Assembly: GCA_944381145.1 (NCBI GenBank)
Contig: CALWJZ010000006.1
Span: 1 to 45,717 of the forward strand
Direction of reading: 5' to 3'
Length of the DNA stretch: 45,717 nt
Source of the DNA: an uncultured Clostridia bacterium
GTDB taxonomy: Bacteria; Bacillota; Clostridia; Christensenellales; UBA1242
Under the pieces are notes generated by a model. The model did no database searches. It was not told where the DNA came from and saw only the letters and a program-made list of their open reading frames with translations. Numbering within the stretch: position 1 is the stretch's first letter; the number at the start of each line of letters is the position of its first letter. A program made the translations under genes and the position numbers. Positions 1-8,700 of the stretch are shown here, in pieces.

Positions 1-359
1 TATAAAATATAAAAGTTAAATAATTTACAAATTTAAATTTTATAATTTAAACATATTGATAATAAATATTTTAAAAAAGCAGTCGTAGTCTAAAATTTAT
101 AAACTAAATATTTTATCTACGAAACTAATCATAAAAAATACAAATATAATATTTGAATAAAAAGTACAACAAATAAAAGTAATTATAATTAATACATTAA
201 TCTACGAAAACTAAAGTCTGTAATAAAACAAATATAATATTCGAATAGAAAGTGCAGACGCAGAATAAATGTAAATACAATCAATACATAAATGTACGAG
301 AACTAAAGTCTGTAATAAAACAAATATAATATTCGAATAGAAAGTGCAGACGCAGTCTG
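1..359. other. Intergenic region downstream of mnmE, no gene seen
   Basis: The stretch is very AT-rich and has no open frame with a ribosome binding site on either strand. From about 116 onwards it is filled by three degenerate tandem repeat units (listed separately). Positions 1-115 show nothing recognisable. No convincing intrinsic terminator for mnmE is visible; only a five-pair palindrome at 346-360 touches its stop codon. Confidence 0.6.
116..356. repeat. Three-copy degenerate tandem repeat, period about 85-92 bp
   Basis: Units begin at 116, 201 and 293 with a shared core (T-C/G-TACGA), followed by ACAAATATAATATTCGAATA and AAGTGCAGACGCAG or decayed versions of it. The second and third copies are nearly identical over more than 60 bases; the first is more diverged. 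Inside copies two and three, GTCTG and CAGAC face each other around the self-complementary ATTCGAAT, so each unit could fold. The units are too long for iterons and have no spacer structure like CRISPR. Function unknown. Confidence 0.75.
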
Positions 360-1721
360 CTATTTTCCAACACAGAATTTTGAAAATATATCATCAATAA
401 TTTGTTCGTTGTCTGAATTCCCTGTTATGTTTCCAAGCTCTAACCAAATATTTTTTATGTCAATAGCAATTAAACTTAAATCTATATTTTGTTCGGTATT
501 TTTTATTGCTTCATTGCAATAATCAAATGCCGACTTCAATGCAGTAATGTGTCTTGTGTTTGTAATAATGTTTGAATTATTATTTACATTTTTGGATATT
601 ACATATTGATATAATAATTCTTTTAGTTTTTCGATATTCTCACCTGTAGATGTTGAAATTTTGATGATGGTTTTGTATGGCAAACTTTCAATTTTTGCTT
701 TTTGTTTCAAGTCTGATTTATTAACACATAATATTACATTTTTGTCAGTAAGTGTATTGATAATGTCATAATCATCATTATTTAGTTCTTTTGAACCATC
801 TACAACAAATAAAATAATATCAGCAGATTTAATCATTTCTTTACTTCGATTTATACCTAATTCCTCAACCAAATTATTTGTTTTTCTGATACCTGCAGTG
901 TCAATCAAAACAAACTTAAATCCTTTGTATTCGAATGTTTCTTCGATGGTATCTCTAGTTGTTCCTTGAATATCTGTAACTATTGCTCTATTGTATGAAA
1001 GCAATGAATTAAGCAAACTTGATTTACCAGCATTTGTTCTACCATAGATTAAAATTCTAGTACCATTTTTTATTGCTCTTCCAAAGTCGGCAGTTTCTAA
1101 AAGTTTCATTATTTCATCATTTATTTTTTGCAATTCTTTTGAGATATTTGAATATGTTTCGATTTCTAAATCTTCTTCGGGATAATCTAAAGTTACTTCG
1201 ATTTTAGCAAGTAATTCGGTTAGGCGATTTTGTAAACATTCTACTTGTTTTTTTAGATTACCTTGTAATAAATCAAATCCTGCTTTGAGTTCGCTTTCGC
1301 TTTCGGCATTAATTATATCAATAATTCCTTCTGCTTCGTCTAAGGATAGTTTGCCATTAAGAAATGCAATTTTGCTGAATTCCCCTTTTGTTGCTGGTGT
1401 ACAACCTAAGTTTACAAGGCTTTCATAAATTTTGTTTGTGAGAGTGATTCCACCATGACACTGAAATTCAATCATGTCTTCGCCAGTATATGAAAATGGT
1501 GCCTTGAAATAAACGCATAAACATTTATCTTTGATATTTTCATAACAAAAAGTGCCCAAGTATAATTTCCTTGGTTCGAAGTCTAATACACTAATTTTTT
1601 TTGTAAAAAAAACTTTGTTAGCGATATTTCTAACATCAGGCCCACTCATTCTTATAATTGAAATTCCACCATTACCAATAGCAGTTGAAATTGCTACAAT
1701 ATTTTTATTTATCTTTTCCAT
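360..1721 (-). CDS. mnmE: tRNA uridine-5-carboxymethylaminomethyl(34) synthesis GTPase MnmE
   Basis: MnmE acts in the cytoplasm with MnmG to modify U34 of tRNAs that read two-codon boxes. At 453 residues it has normal length. Visible features are the N-terminal tetrahydrofolate-binding region (to about 118), the G-domain P-loop GRTNAGKS (227-234), the switch motif DTAG (274-277) and the family C-terminal tail CVGK, whose cysteine is required for modification. An upstream in-frame ATG at 1799 exists, but the extra 26 residues are not MnmE-like. The chosen ATG starts MEKINKNIVA, as expected for the family. No Shine-Dalgarno is present; a promoter sits directly upstream, so the mRNA may be leaderless. 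The gene usually follows jag, but here jag is 33 kb away on the other strand. Confidence 0.97.
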   Translation of the reverse strand: MEKINKNIVAISTAIGNGGISIIRMSGPDVRNIANKVFFTKKISVLDFEPRKLYLGTFCYENIKDKCLCVYFKAPFSYTGEDMIEFQCHGGITLTNKIYESLVNLGCTPATKGEFSKIAFLNGKLSLDEAEGIIDIINAESESELKAGFDLLQGNLKKQVECLQNRLTELLAKIEVTLDYPEEDLEIETYSNISKELQKINDEIMKLLETADFGRAIKNGTRILIYGRTNAGKSSLLNSLLSYNRAIVTDIQGTTRDTIEETFEYKGFKFVLIDTAGIRKTNNLVEELGINRSKEMIKSADIILFVVDGSKELNNDDYDIINTLTDKNVILCVNKSDLKQKAKIESLPYKTIIKISTSTGENIEKLKELLYQYVISKNVNNNSNIITNTRHITALKSAFDYCNEAIKNTEQNIDLSLIAIDIKNIWLELGNITGNSDNEQIIDDIFSKFCVGK

Positions 1722-1728
1722 AATTAGA

Positions 1729-1756
1729 ATTATAACACAAAAAAACAAGTTGTTAA
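1729..1756 (-). promoter_or_regulatory. mnmE promoter, probably leaderless
   Basis: On the minus strand TTAACA (1756-1751), a 16-bp spacer and an extended TGT-TATAAT (-10 at 1734-1729) place the expected start of transcription at about 1722, one base before the ATG at 1721. Confidence 0.6.
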
Positions 1757-2032
1757 TAGTTTTTTTTGAAAAGTTATATTTTTTATTTAATGATATCAAA
1801 AATTTATTAAATATTTAATTAAAATTTGGTTTCAAACATAAAAGGTATTCGAAATAAATAAAAAGCAAATTTATGTACGAAAAAAAGCAAAATTTTCAAA
1901 ATTATCAACTATAAAAAATAAATGTAAAAAAATCACAAAAATTGTTTTTGTAAATATCTAATTTTTGATAAAGTGGACTTTTTGACAGAAAGTCATAAAT
2001 TCAAAAAAATGTCGAAAAAGCGATTAATTTGT

Positions 2033-2061
2033 TTGTTAATATAAATATTATATGATACAAT
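2033..2061 (+). promoter_or_regulatory. Candidate promoter of the glycogen operon
   Basis: TTGTTA (2033-2038), a 17-bp spacer and extended TGA-TACAAT (2056-2061). The predicted start is near 2068, giving an untranslated leader of about 320 nt before malQ. Confidence 0.5.
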
Positions 2062-2291
2062 ATATTTGATTTGATATGTAGGCTTAATTTTGGTATTTTG
2101 CAAAAGTAAATACCTAATAAAAAAATGAAAAACTAAAAAATGTTTTTTGATTTTTGGTAAAGAACACTTGGAATATTCAATTATTATTTTTCATCATGTT
2201 GTGATAATTTGGAATTGAAAAATATTATGAAAAAAAGTTCAAGCGTATTTTCAAATTTAATATAAAGTAACAAAAAGTATTTTGAAATTTG

Positions 2292-2319
2292 TATAATTTA
2301 AACATAGTTTAAGTTTAAA
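2292..2319 (+). promoter_or_regulatory. Second -10 hexamer overlapped by an inverted repeat upstream of malQ
   Basis: A TATAAT hexamer (2292-2297) shares a base with the inverted repeat TTTAAAC-N9-GTTTAAA (2297-2319), a geometry typical of a repressor site over a transcription start. The matching -35 is weak, so this is a candidate only. Confidence 0.35.
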
Positions 2320-2388
2320 CAAAGTGTACTAATAGATGCGATTTTGCGCAAAATAAAAACAAAATAATGATTGTAAAAAAAGAGAAAA

Positions 2389-3858
2389 ATGGAAATGGAA
2401 AAAACATCAAGAAAAAGTGGACTTCTTCTGCATATATCATCTTTGCCCAACAAATATGGTTGGGGATGTTTTTCGCATGAAGCATTTGAATTTGTTGATT
2501 TTCTTGAAAAGGGTGGATTTGGTGTATGGCAAGTTTTGCCATTTTCGGAATGTTTATATGGAAACTCTCCGTACAGTGCTTTGTCTTCTTTTGCAATTAA
2601 TCCTAATTTTCTTGATTTAACAGAGTTTCTAAGTGAAAATGAAATTTCGGAAATTGGTCTTGTAAATGGAATTTCAATTGAAGAGTATAATCAAAAAAAG
2701 AAATTGGCTCTAGATATTGTTTGTCAAAAATATAGAGGCAAATTTGATGTAAGTAAATTTTTGAAAGATAATAATTACTGGATTATAGATTATGCTATGT
2801 TCAAAGTTTGCAAAGAAATAGAAAATAATAAGCCGTGGGTTGAGTGGAAAGATTGCTTAAAAAATAGATCAAAAGTTGCAATGGACAATTTTAAATTGCA
2901 ATACAAAGAAAAAATCGATGATGAAATTTTGATTCAATATCTATTGGATAGGCAATGGCAAAAAATAAAAAAGTATGCAAATTCTAAGAATATTGAAATT
3001 TTTGGAGATATGCCATTTTATGTAGAACTTGATAGTGCAGAAGTGTGGGCAAATCCAAAAAATTGGCAATTGGAAAATGGCAAACCTAAATTGGTTGCTG
3101 GAGTGCCTCCCGATTATTTTAATGCTGATGGACAGTTATGGGGAAATCCCATTTATAATTATTCCACAATGTCAAAATCTAAATATGATTTTTTTGTAAA
3201 GCGTACAAAAAGATTAAATACAATGTTTGACATAATTAGATTTGATCATTTCATTGCATTTGCAAGATATTGGGGTGTTCCTTCGACTAGTAATACTGCA
3301 AAAGATGGGAAATGGTACAAAGGTGCAGGCGTATCTATATTGAAAAACATATTAGAAAAGACAAAAGCCAAATTTATTGCAGAAGATTTGGGGATAGTTA
3401 CTGAAGATGTAATTAAATTAAAAAATAAATTTGGTTTGGCTGGAATAAAAGTTATACAATTTGCTTTTGATGGAATAGGAGACCATGCTTATCAGCCACA
3501 TAATTTTGAAAAAAATTGTGTGGCTTACATAGGTACGCATGACAACAATACATTTATGGGATTACTTAATGAAGGTAATTGGGACAAAATTAATCGTATT
3601 AAGAAATATTTACACATGCCTTTGGAAGAAGGTAATGATAGAGTTATCGAAAATATGATTGTTTGTTTGTATCAAAGTCATGCAGATTTAATAGTTTTGA
3701 CTGTTCAGGATATTTTGCATTTAGACAAGGACTCTAGAATGAATATTCCTGGAATACCAGAAGGTAATTGGACATGGCAACTTAAAAACAACTTGGATTA
3801 TAGTTTGTGTAATAAATTTAATGATTTGGCACAAACATATGCACGAAAAATTAAATAG
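2389..3858 (+). CDS. malQ: 4-alpha-glucanotransferase (amylomaltase, GH77)
   Basis: The enzyme transfers maltodextrin segments between glucans, releasing glucose and making longer chains for phosphorylase. At 489 residues it has normal bacterial amylomaltase length. GH77 signatures are visible: VPPDYFNADGQLWGNP (239-254), the nucleophile Asp286 in RFDHF, the acid/base Glu332 in AEDLG, and Asp385 in GTHDN. The start at 2389 follows a weak purine run (AGAGAAAA); an in-frame ATG two codons later is an equally possible start. It is the first gene of a tightly spaced run malQ-glgB-glgA-glgP-amylase, which points to glycogen remodelling. Confidence 0.95.
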   Translation: MEMEKTSRKSGLLLHISSLPNKYGWGCFSHEAFEFVDFLEKGGFGVWQVLPFSECLYGNSPYSALSSFAINPNFLDLTEFLSENEISEIGLVNGISIEEYNQKKKLALDIVCQKYRGKFDVSKFLKDNNYWIIDYAMFKVCKEIENNKPWVEWKDCLKNRSKVAMDNFKLQYKEKIDDEILIQYLLDRQWQKIKKYANSKNIEIFGDMPFYVELDSAEVWANPKNWQLENGKPKLVAGVPPDYFNADGQLWGNPIYNYSTMSKSKYDFFVKRTKRLNTMFDIIRFDHFIAFARYWGVPSTSNTAKDGKWYKGAGVSILKNILEKTKAKFIAEDLGIVTEDVIKLKNKFGLAGIKVIQFAFDGIGDHAYQPHNFEKNCVAYIGTHDNNTFMGLLNEGNWDKINRIKKYLHMPLEEGNDRVIENMIVCLYQSHADLIVLTVQDILHLDKDSRMNIPGIPEGNWTWQLKNNLDYSLCNKFNDLAQTYARKIK

Positions 3859-3870
3859 GAAAAATGAAAA

Positions 3871-5766
3871 ATGGAAAAGAAAGACAACTTACAACAATAT
3901 TTGTTTCATCAAGGAACTTATTATCATGCTTATGAATATTTGGGCTGTCACCCTATGCAAAAAAATGGAAAGCAGGGGTTTGTTTTTCGTACTTGGGCTC
4001 CTAATGCAAAAGCGATTAATCTATTAGGAGACTTCAATGGTTGGAATAATAAAGCACACCCCATGGAGAAAGTAAGTGAACAAGGAATATGGGAAGTTTG
4101 GGTTGAAGATGTCAAAGTTTTTCAAATGTATAAGTATGAAATAATTGATCAAAAAGATTATGCAAGACTAAAAAGTGACCCATATGCTTTTATGCAAGAA
4201 ACAAATGGGAAAACAGCATCAATTGTTTATGATATCGAAGGATATGAGTGGCATGATCAAGGATATATTGATTATCGTAACAAAAAAAATAATTACGAAA
4301 GCCCAATGAATATTTATGAAGTAAATTTTGGATCATGGAAGAAACAAGCAGATTGTAGTTATTATACATATAGAATGCTTGCAGACGAACTTGTACCATA
4401 CGTTGTAGATATGGGATATACACATATTGAAATTATGCCAATTACTGAATATCCTTTTGATGGTTCGTGGGGGTATCAAGTTACAGGATATTTTGCACCA
4501 ACATCTAGATTTGGTGAACCAAAAGACTTCATGTATTTTGTGGATAAATGCCACGAATATGGTATTTCTGTAATTATAGATTGGGTACCAGCACATTTTC
4601 CAAAGGACGCACATGGATTGATTGAATATGATGGCTCTTATTGTTATGAAAATCAAGGTTGGGATAGAATTGAACATAAAAGTTGGGGAACAAGGCGTTT
4701 TGATTATGGTAGAAAAGAAGTTCAATGCTTTTTGATTTCTAGTGCAATGATGTTTTTGAAAAAATATCATATAGATGGAATTAGAGTTGATGCTGTGGCA
4801 TCTATGTTATACCTTGATTATGACAAACGACCTGGAGAATGGATACCTAATGAATTTGGGAATAACAAAAATTTGGAAGCAGTAGCATTTTTGCAAAAAT
4901 TGAACGCTGTAATATTTGGAGAATTTCCAAATGTACTTATGATTGCTGAAGAAAGTACTGCATGGCCTATGGTTACAAAACCTACTAATTTGGGTGGATT
5001 GGGATTCAATTTCAAATGGAATATAGGCTGGATGAATGATACTCTTGAATATATCAGTACCGATTCTTACTTTAGAAAATCAATACATAACAAATTAACA
5101 TTTTCAATGTTTTATGCTTTTAGCGAAAATTTTATTTTGCCAATATCTCATGACGAAGTTGTTTATGGTAAATGTTCGTTGCTCAACAAAATGTTTGGCG
5201 ATTATTATGATAAATTTAAACTCATGAGAGCGTACTTGGCATACATGTTTGCACACCCAGGCAAAAAACTGACTTTCATGGGAACTGAATTTGCACAGTT
5301 CAAAGAGTGGGACTATCAAGCAGGAATTGACTTTTGCTTACTTGATTTTGAAACTCATAGAAACATGTTTAAATTTGTAAAAACACTTAATCATTTTTAC
5401 CTTGAAACTCCAGAACTATTCGAAGAAGATTTTTCGTGGAAAGGTTTTGATTGGTTGGTTCCAGATGATAATAATCAAAATATTTTGGTGTTTAAACGAA
5501 TGAGTAAGAGTGGTGGGGAATTGATATTTGCCGTAAATTTTTCACCAAATTCTCAAACAGATTATTGTATAGGTGTTGATAGCAAAGAGTATGTTGAAGT
5601 TCTAAATACAGATAGTGTTGAATTTGGTGGAAGTGGATTAACAAATGGTACAGTGCAAGCAGAACATACAAAGTTCAAAGGCAGAGAATACAAAATGAGT
5701 ATAAAAATACCTGCACTTAGTGGTGTTTTCTTAATAAAAAATTCAAAAGAATTAAGGTTGGATTAG
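3871..5766 (+). CDS. glgB: 1,4-alpha-glucan branching enzyme (GH13)
   Basis: It makes the alpha-1,6 branches of glycogen by cutting and transferring an alpha-1,4 chain. The 631 residues carry an N-terminal CBM48-like module (about 20-120, with FRTWAPNAKAINLLGDFNGW) followed by the GH13 barrel. Visible catalytic residues are Asp307 in GIRVDAV, Glu360 in MIAEES and Asp428 in ISHDEV. Length fits the shorter branching enzymes that lack the extra N1 domain. AGGA at 3857-3860 overlaps the malQ stop and is 10 nt from the ATG. It ends only 3 nt before glgA, so translation is probably coupled. Confidence 0.96.
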   Translation: MEKKDNLQQYLFHQGTYYHAYEYLGCHPMQKNGKQGFVFRTWAPNAKAINLLGDFNGWNNKAHPMEKVSEQGIWEVWVEDVKVFQMYKYEIIDQKDYARLKSDPYAFMQETNGKTASIVYDIEGYEWHDQGYIDYRNKKNNYESPMNIYEVNFGSWKKQADCSYYTYRMLADELVPYVVDMGYTHIEIMPITEYPFDGSWGYQVTGYFAPTSRFGEPKDFMYFVDKCHEYGISVIIDWVPAHFPKDAHGLIEYDGSYCYENQGWDRIEHKSWGTRRFDYGRKEVQCFLISSAMMFLKKYHIDGIRVDAVASMLYLDYDKRPGEWIPNEFGNNKNLEAVAFLQKLNAVIFGEFPNVLMIAEESTAWPMVTKPTNLGGLGFNFKWNIGWMNDTLEYISTDSYFRKSIHNKLTFSMFYAFSENFILPISHDEVVYGKCSLLNKMFGDYYDKFKLMRAYLAYMFAHPGKKLTFMGTEFAQFKEWDYQAGIDFCLLDFETHRNMFKFVKTLNHFYLETPELFEEDFSWKGFDWLVPDDNNQNILVFKRMSKSGGELIFAVNFSPNSQTDYCIGVDSKEYVEVLNTDSVEFGGSGLTNGTVQAEHTKFKGREYKMSIKIPALSGVFLIKNSKELRLD

Positions 5767-5769
5767 AAG

Positions 5770-8700
5770 ATGGATAAAACATTTAATGACTTGATGGATA
5801 TTGTAAATAGAACAAAGAAAATTGACGAAAGCGAAGGAAGAATTTCTAGACCTAGGAGAATTATTAAAACTGAGCCTGAACATGAAGATTTGATAGATTC
5901 AGACTCAGAATCTAATGCACAAAAATTAATAAAACCCAAAAAAGATTTGGACCCTAGCGAATCTCCTCTTTTTGCTGGTAAAAATGCAATAACAAAGTTT
6001 TTGAGTAGTAAGAAAAGAGAAATCGAAGAAAAAGAATTAAAAGAGAAAAAAGAAAAACAAACAAAGAAATCTTCAGCAAAAACATCAAAATCTAGTTCAA
6101 CCAAAAAGACAACCAAAAAGAAATCTACCAAAAAATCTAATTCGTCAAAAGCTTCTAAGCAAAAAAGCGATTCACAAAGATTGAAAGAAAAAGTTGCAAA
6201 AATTTCAAATATTGATAATGAAAAGAAGAAAGAAGCACCTGTACTTGATATGAAAGACCCAAAAAATATTGAATTATACAATGCATTGAAAGAAACATTA
6301 TTTGCAGATGGGACTGACGTTTCTGATTATATGGAAACAGACGAATTAAATGAACAAGCAAACAAATTAAAAGAGATATCTTTGTCAAAAAAGAGACAAA
6401 GCGATAAAAGTGAAGAATTAAGTCAAGAACAAAAAGAATATGAAATGTTGTTCACAGGTTCTTTTATGGACTCAATGAAAAATAATCAAGAAAATGAGCA
6501 AAGTACAGAAAGCCCAAATGAACAAAACCAAGAGATGCAAAATAAAGATGCAAACGAAAGCGATAATAGTTCAATTAAAAAGTCGAGATTTGATACTGAT
6601 CTAGAAGAAATAAAATCTAGAGACGAAGAAATTAATCAAAAAATTGCAGACTATTACAAACGAAAACAAGAAAAAATTAATAAGTATAATTCTGAACAAG
6701 AGGACGCCGATAATCACGAAAGCGAAAAATTAAATGATTATGAAAGTAAGCAACAGGAATATGCAGACATCTTCAGTGGAGAAATAACTTCCAGAGATGA
6801 TTTAGATACAGGTATACAAAAAAATATTAATGAAAAACCTATTAAAAAAGAAAATGAAGTTCAACAACAAACACAAGAAGATAGTTTTCAGAAATTATAC
6901 AGAGAATTAAATTCTGACGACTTTGACGAAAATAGTTCTATAAATTATGTAACACCAAATGTAGAAAAAGGTGAAATAATCCCAGAAATCAAGAAAACAG
7001 AGCCTATAGAAAAAGTGGCAAGTGAAGAAAATGATTCTGGTATAGATACTGATATAGAATCTAAAAGTGATCAACAGCATGAATATACAAATTTTGAAGG
7101 TAATCATACTACTAAACAAACATTTGAAGATGATGAACTAGTAGATAACGAAATCAACGAAATCGAAGATGTTGATTCAGAAGAAAAAGATGATGAAGTT
7201 ATTAATCCTTATGATTTGTCAGATGATGATGCTGACTTAGATGATTATATAGTAAGTAGTAATGTACCCGTTGATGAAACGGACGATGCTGATGATAGTG
7301 TTATGATACTTAATGCAAATGATTTGCCTGAGAGCCATATTGATGTTTTGGGTAATGAAATTAAGAGTCAGCCAAAAGAAAAGGAACAAGATAATGATAC
7401 AATATCGAAAACTGAATTCTATAATGAAATGGCAAGACTACAAGAGAATCTTATAAATGAATTAAAGGGTGAAAAGAAAACAGATAATTATTATTCGAAA
7501 TCAGTACAATCAGATCAAGATAATATGCAAGCACAAAATGAAGACTTACAAAATATTAATCAAGAAAATATTGATTTAACTTCTCAGTCTATAGATGATG
7601 AACAAAAAGCAGAAAATGTTGCAATGTCGCTTATTGAAGATTTGCAAAAAGACGAAAAACTAGAAAATATTATCGACGGAGAAGAAAGTGCAAACATTCA
7701 AGATAATAACGAACAAAGGCAACATGAAAATGTCGATTTTATTCACGAAAATAATTCAACAATTCCAAACTATGCAAGCGAAAGTCTTTCAAGCGATGAC
7801 GAAAAATTCAAAGACATTAATTTATTAAATAAAGATGTTGCATTAAACGAACAAGATCTTGAATTTATTGTAAATTCTGAAAAACCTAAAGATAAAAAAG
7901 ATGATTATTTCTACCTTTCAGAACAAGACAAAGAAAACAAGGCAGAAGATTTAAATACACAAAAGAATGAAATTAATTCAAAAGAAGTTGGAGATATAAA
8001 CTTAAATTTAAGTGTGGGTAATGCAATTCCTACAATTAAACAAATCGAAAATGACGAAAATCAAGAAGATGAAAAATTAAATAAGGAAAAAGATATAGAG
8101 GCAATCTATACTTTGTTTGGTATGGAACGAAAGAAAATAGAAAAAGATGATCCAGAAATAAAAGTTTTGTATGTAACAAGCGAATGTCAACCATTTATTG
8201 CTACTGGTGGACTTGGTGATGTGGCAGGAAGTTTGCCAAAAATGATTGCAAAATCAAACGATGTAGATATCAGAGTTATAATGCCATTATATTCAAGCAT
8301 AAAGGCTGAGTACAGAGACAAATTCGAATATTTGGGGAACTTTACAGTTCATTTGTCTTGGAGACAGGAATACTGTGGACTATTTAAATTTGTGCAAAAT
8401 GGCGTTACATATTATTTTGTGGATAATGAAAGATATTTCAAAAGAGAAAAGCCTTATGGTTATTATGACGACGGAGAACGTTTTGGGTATTTTTGTAAGG
8501 CAGTAGTCGAAAGCTTGCCAATGCTTAATTTCTTTCCAGAAATTATTCATTGTAATGATTGGCAAACTGCTCTTGTTTCTACATTTATCAAAACTGGCGA
8601 CTGGCAAGACTTTAGGTATTACAAAATAAAAAATATTTATACTATACATAATGTTGAGTATCAGGGTGTGTATGGTATGGAAAACTTGAAAGATTTGTTT

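Larger units (their letters stand above)
1722..2388. other. Long intergenic region between mnmE and malQ
   Basis: This AT-rich stretch holds divergent promoters: mnmE at the left end and the malQ operon at about 2033-2061. A hairpin lies at 2092-2114 (GGTATTT/AAATACC arms) and an inverted repeat at 2297-2319. No small open frame with a ribosome binding site was found on either strand. Confidence 0.6.

Noticed and set aside
116..356. CRISPR array or plasmid iterons
   Set aside because: The whole 85-92-bp unit repeats, with no constant repeat/variable spacer pattern, and the units are too long for iterons.
1722..1799. Longer MnmE starting at 1799
   Set aside because: The added residues are hydrophobic and unlike any MnmE N-terminus, and the promoter -10 lies inside this segment.
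5763..6281. Open frame of about 170 codons on the minus strand opposite the start of glgA
   Set aside because: It is the antisense of a Lys/Glu/Ser-rich coding stretch, which naturally lacks stops; it gives a Phe/Leu/Ser-rich product with no ribosome binding site.
5770..8160. GlgA extension as a separate gene joined by a sequencing error
   Set aside because: There is no stop, no internal ribosome binding site before the GT5 domain and no change of frame; the charged sequence continues smoothly up to the enzyme domain.
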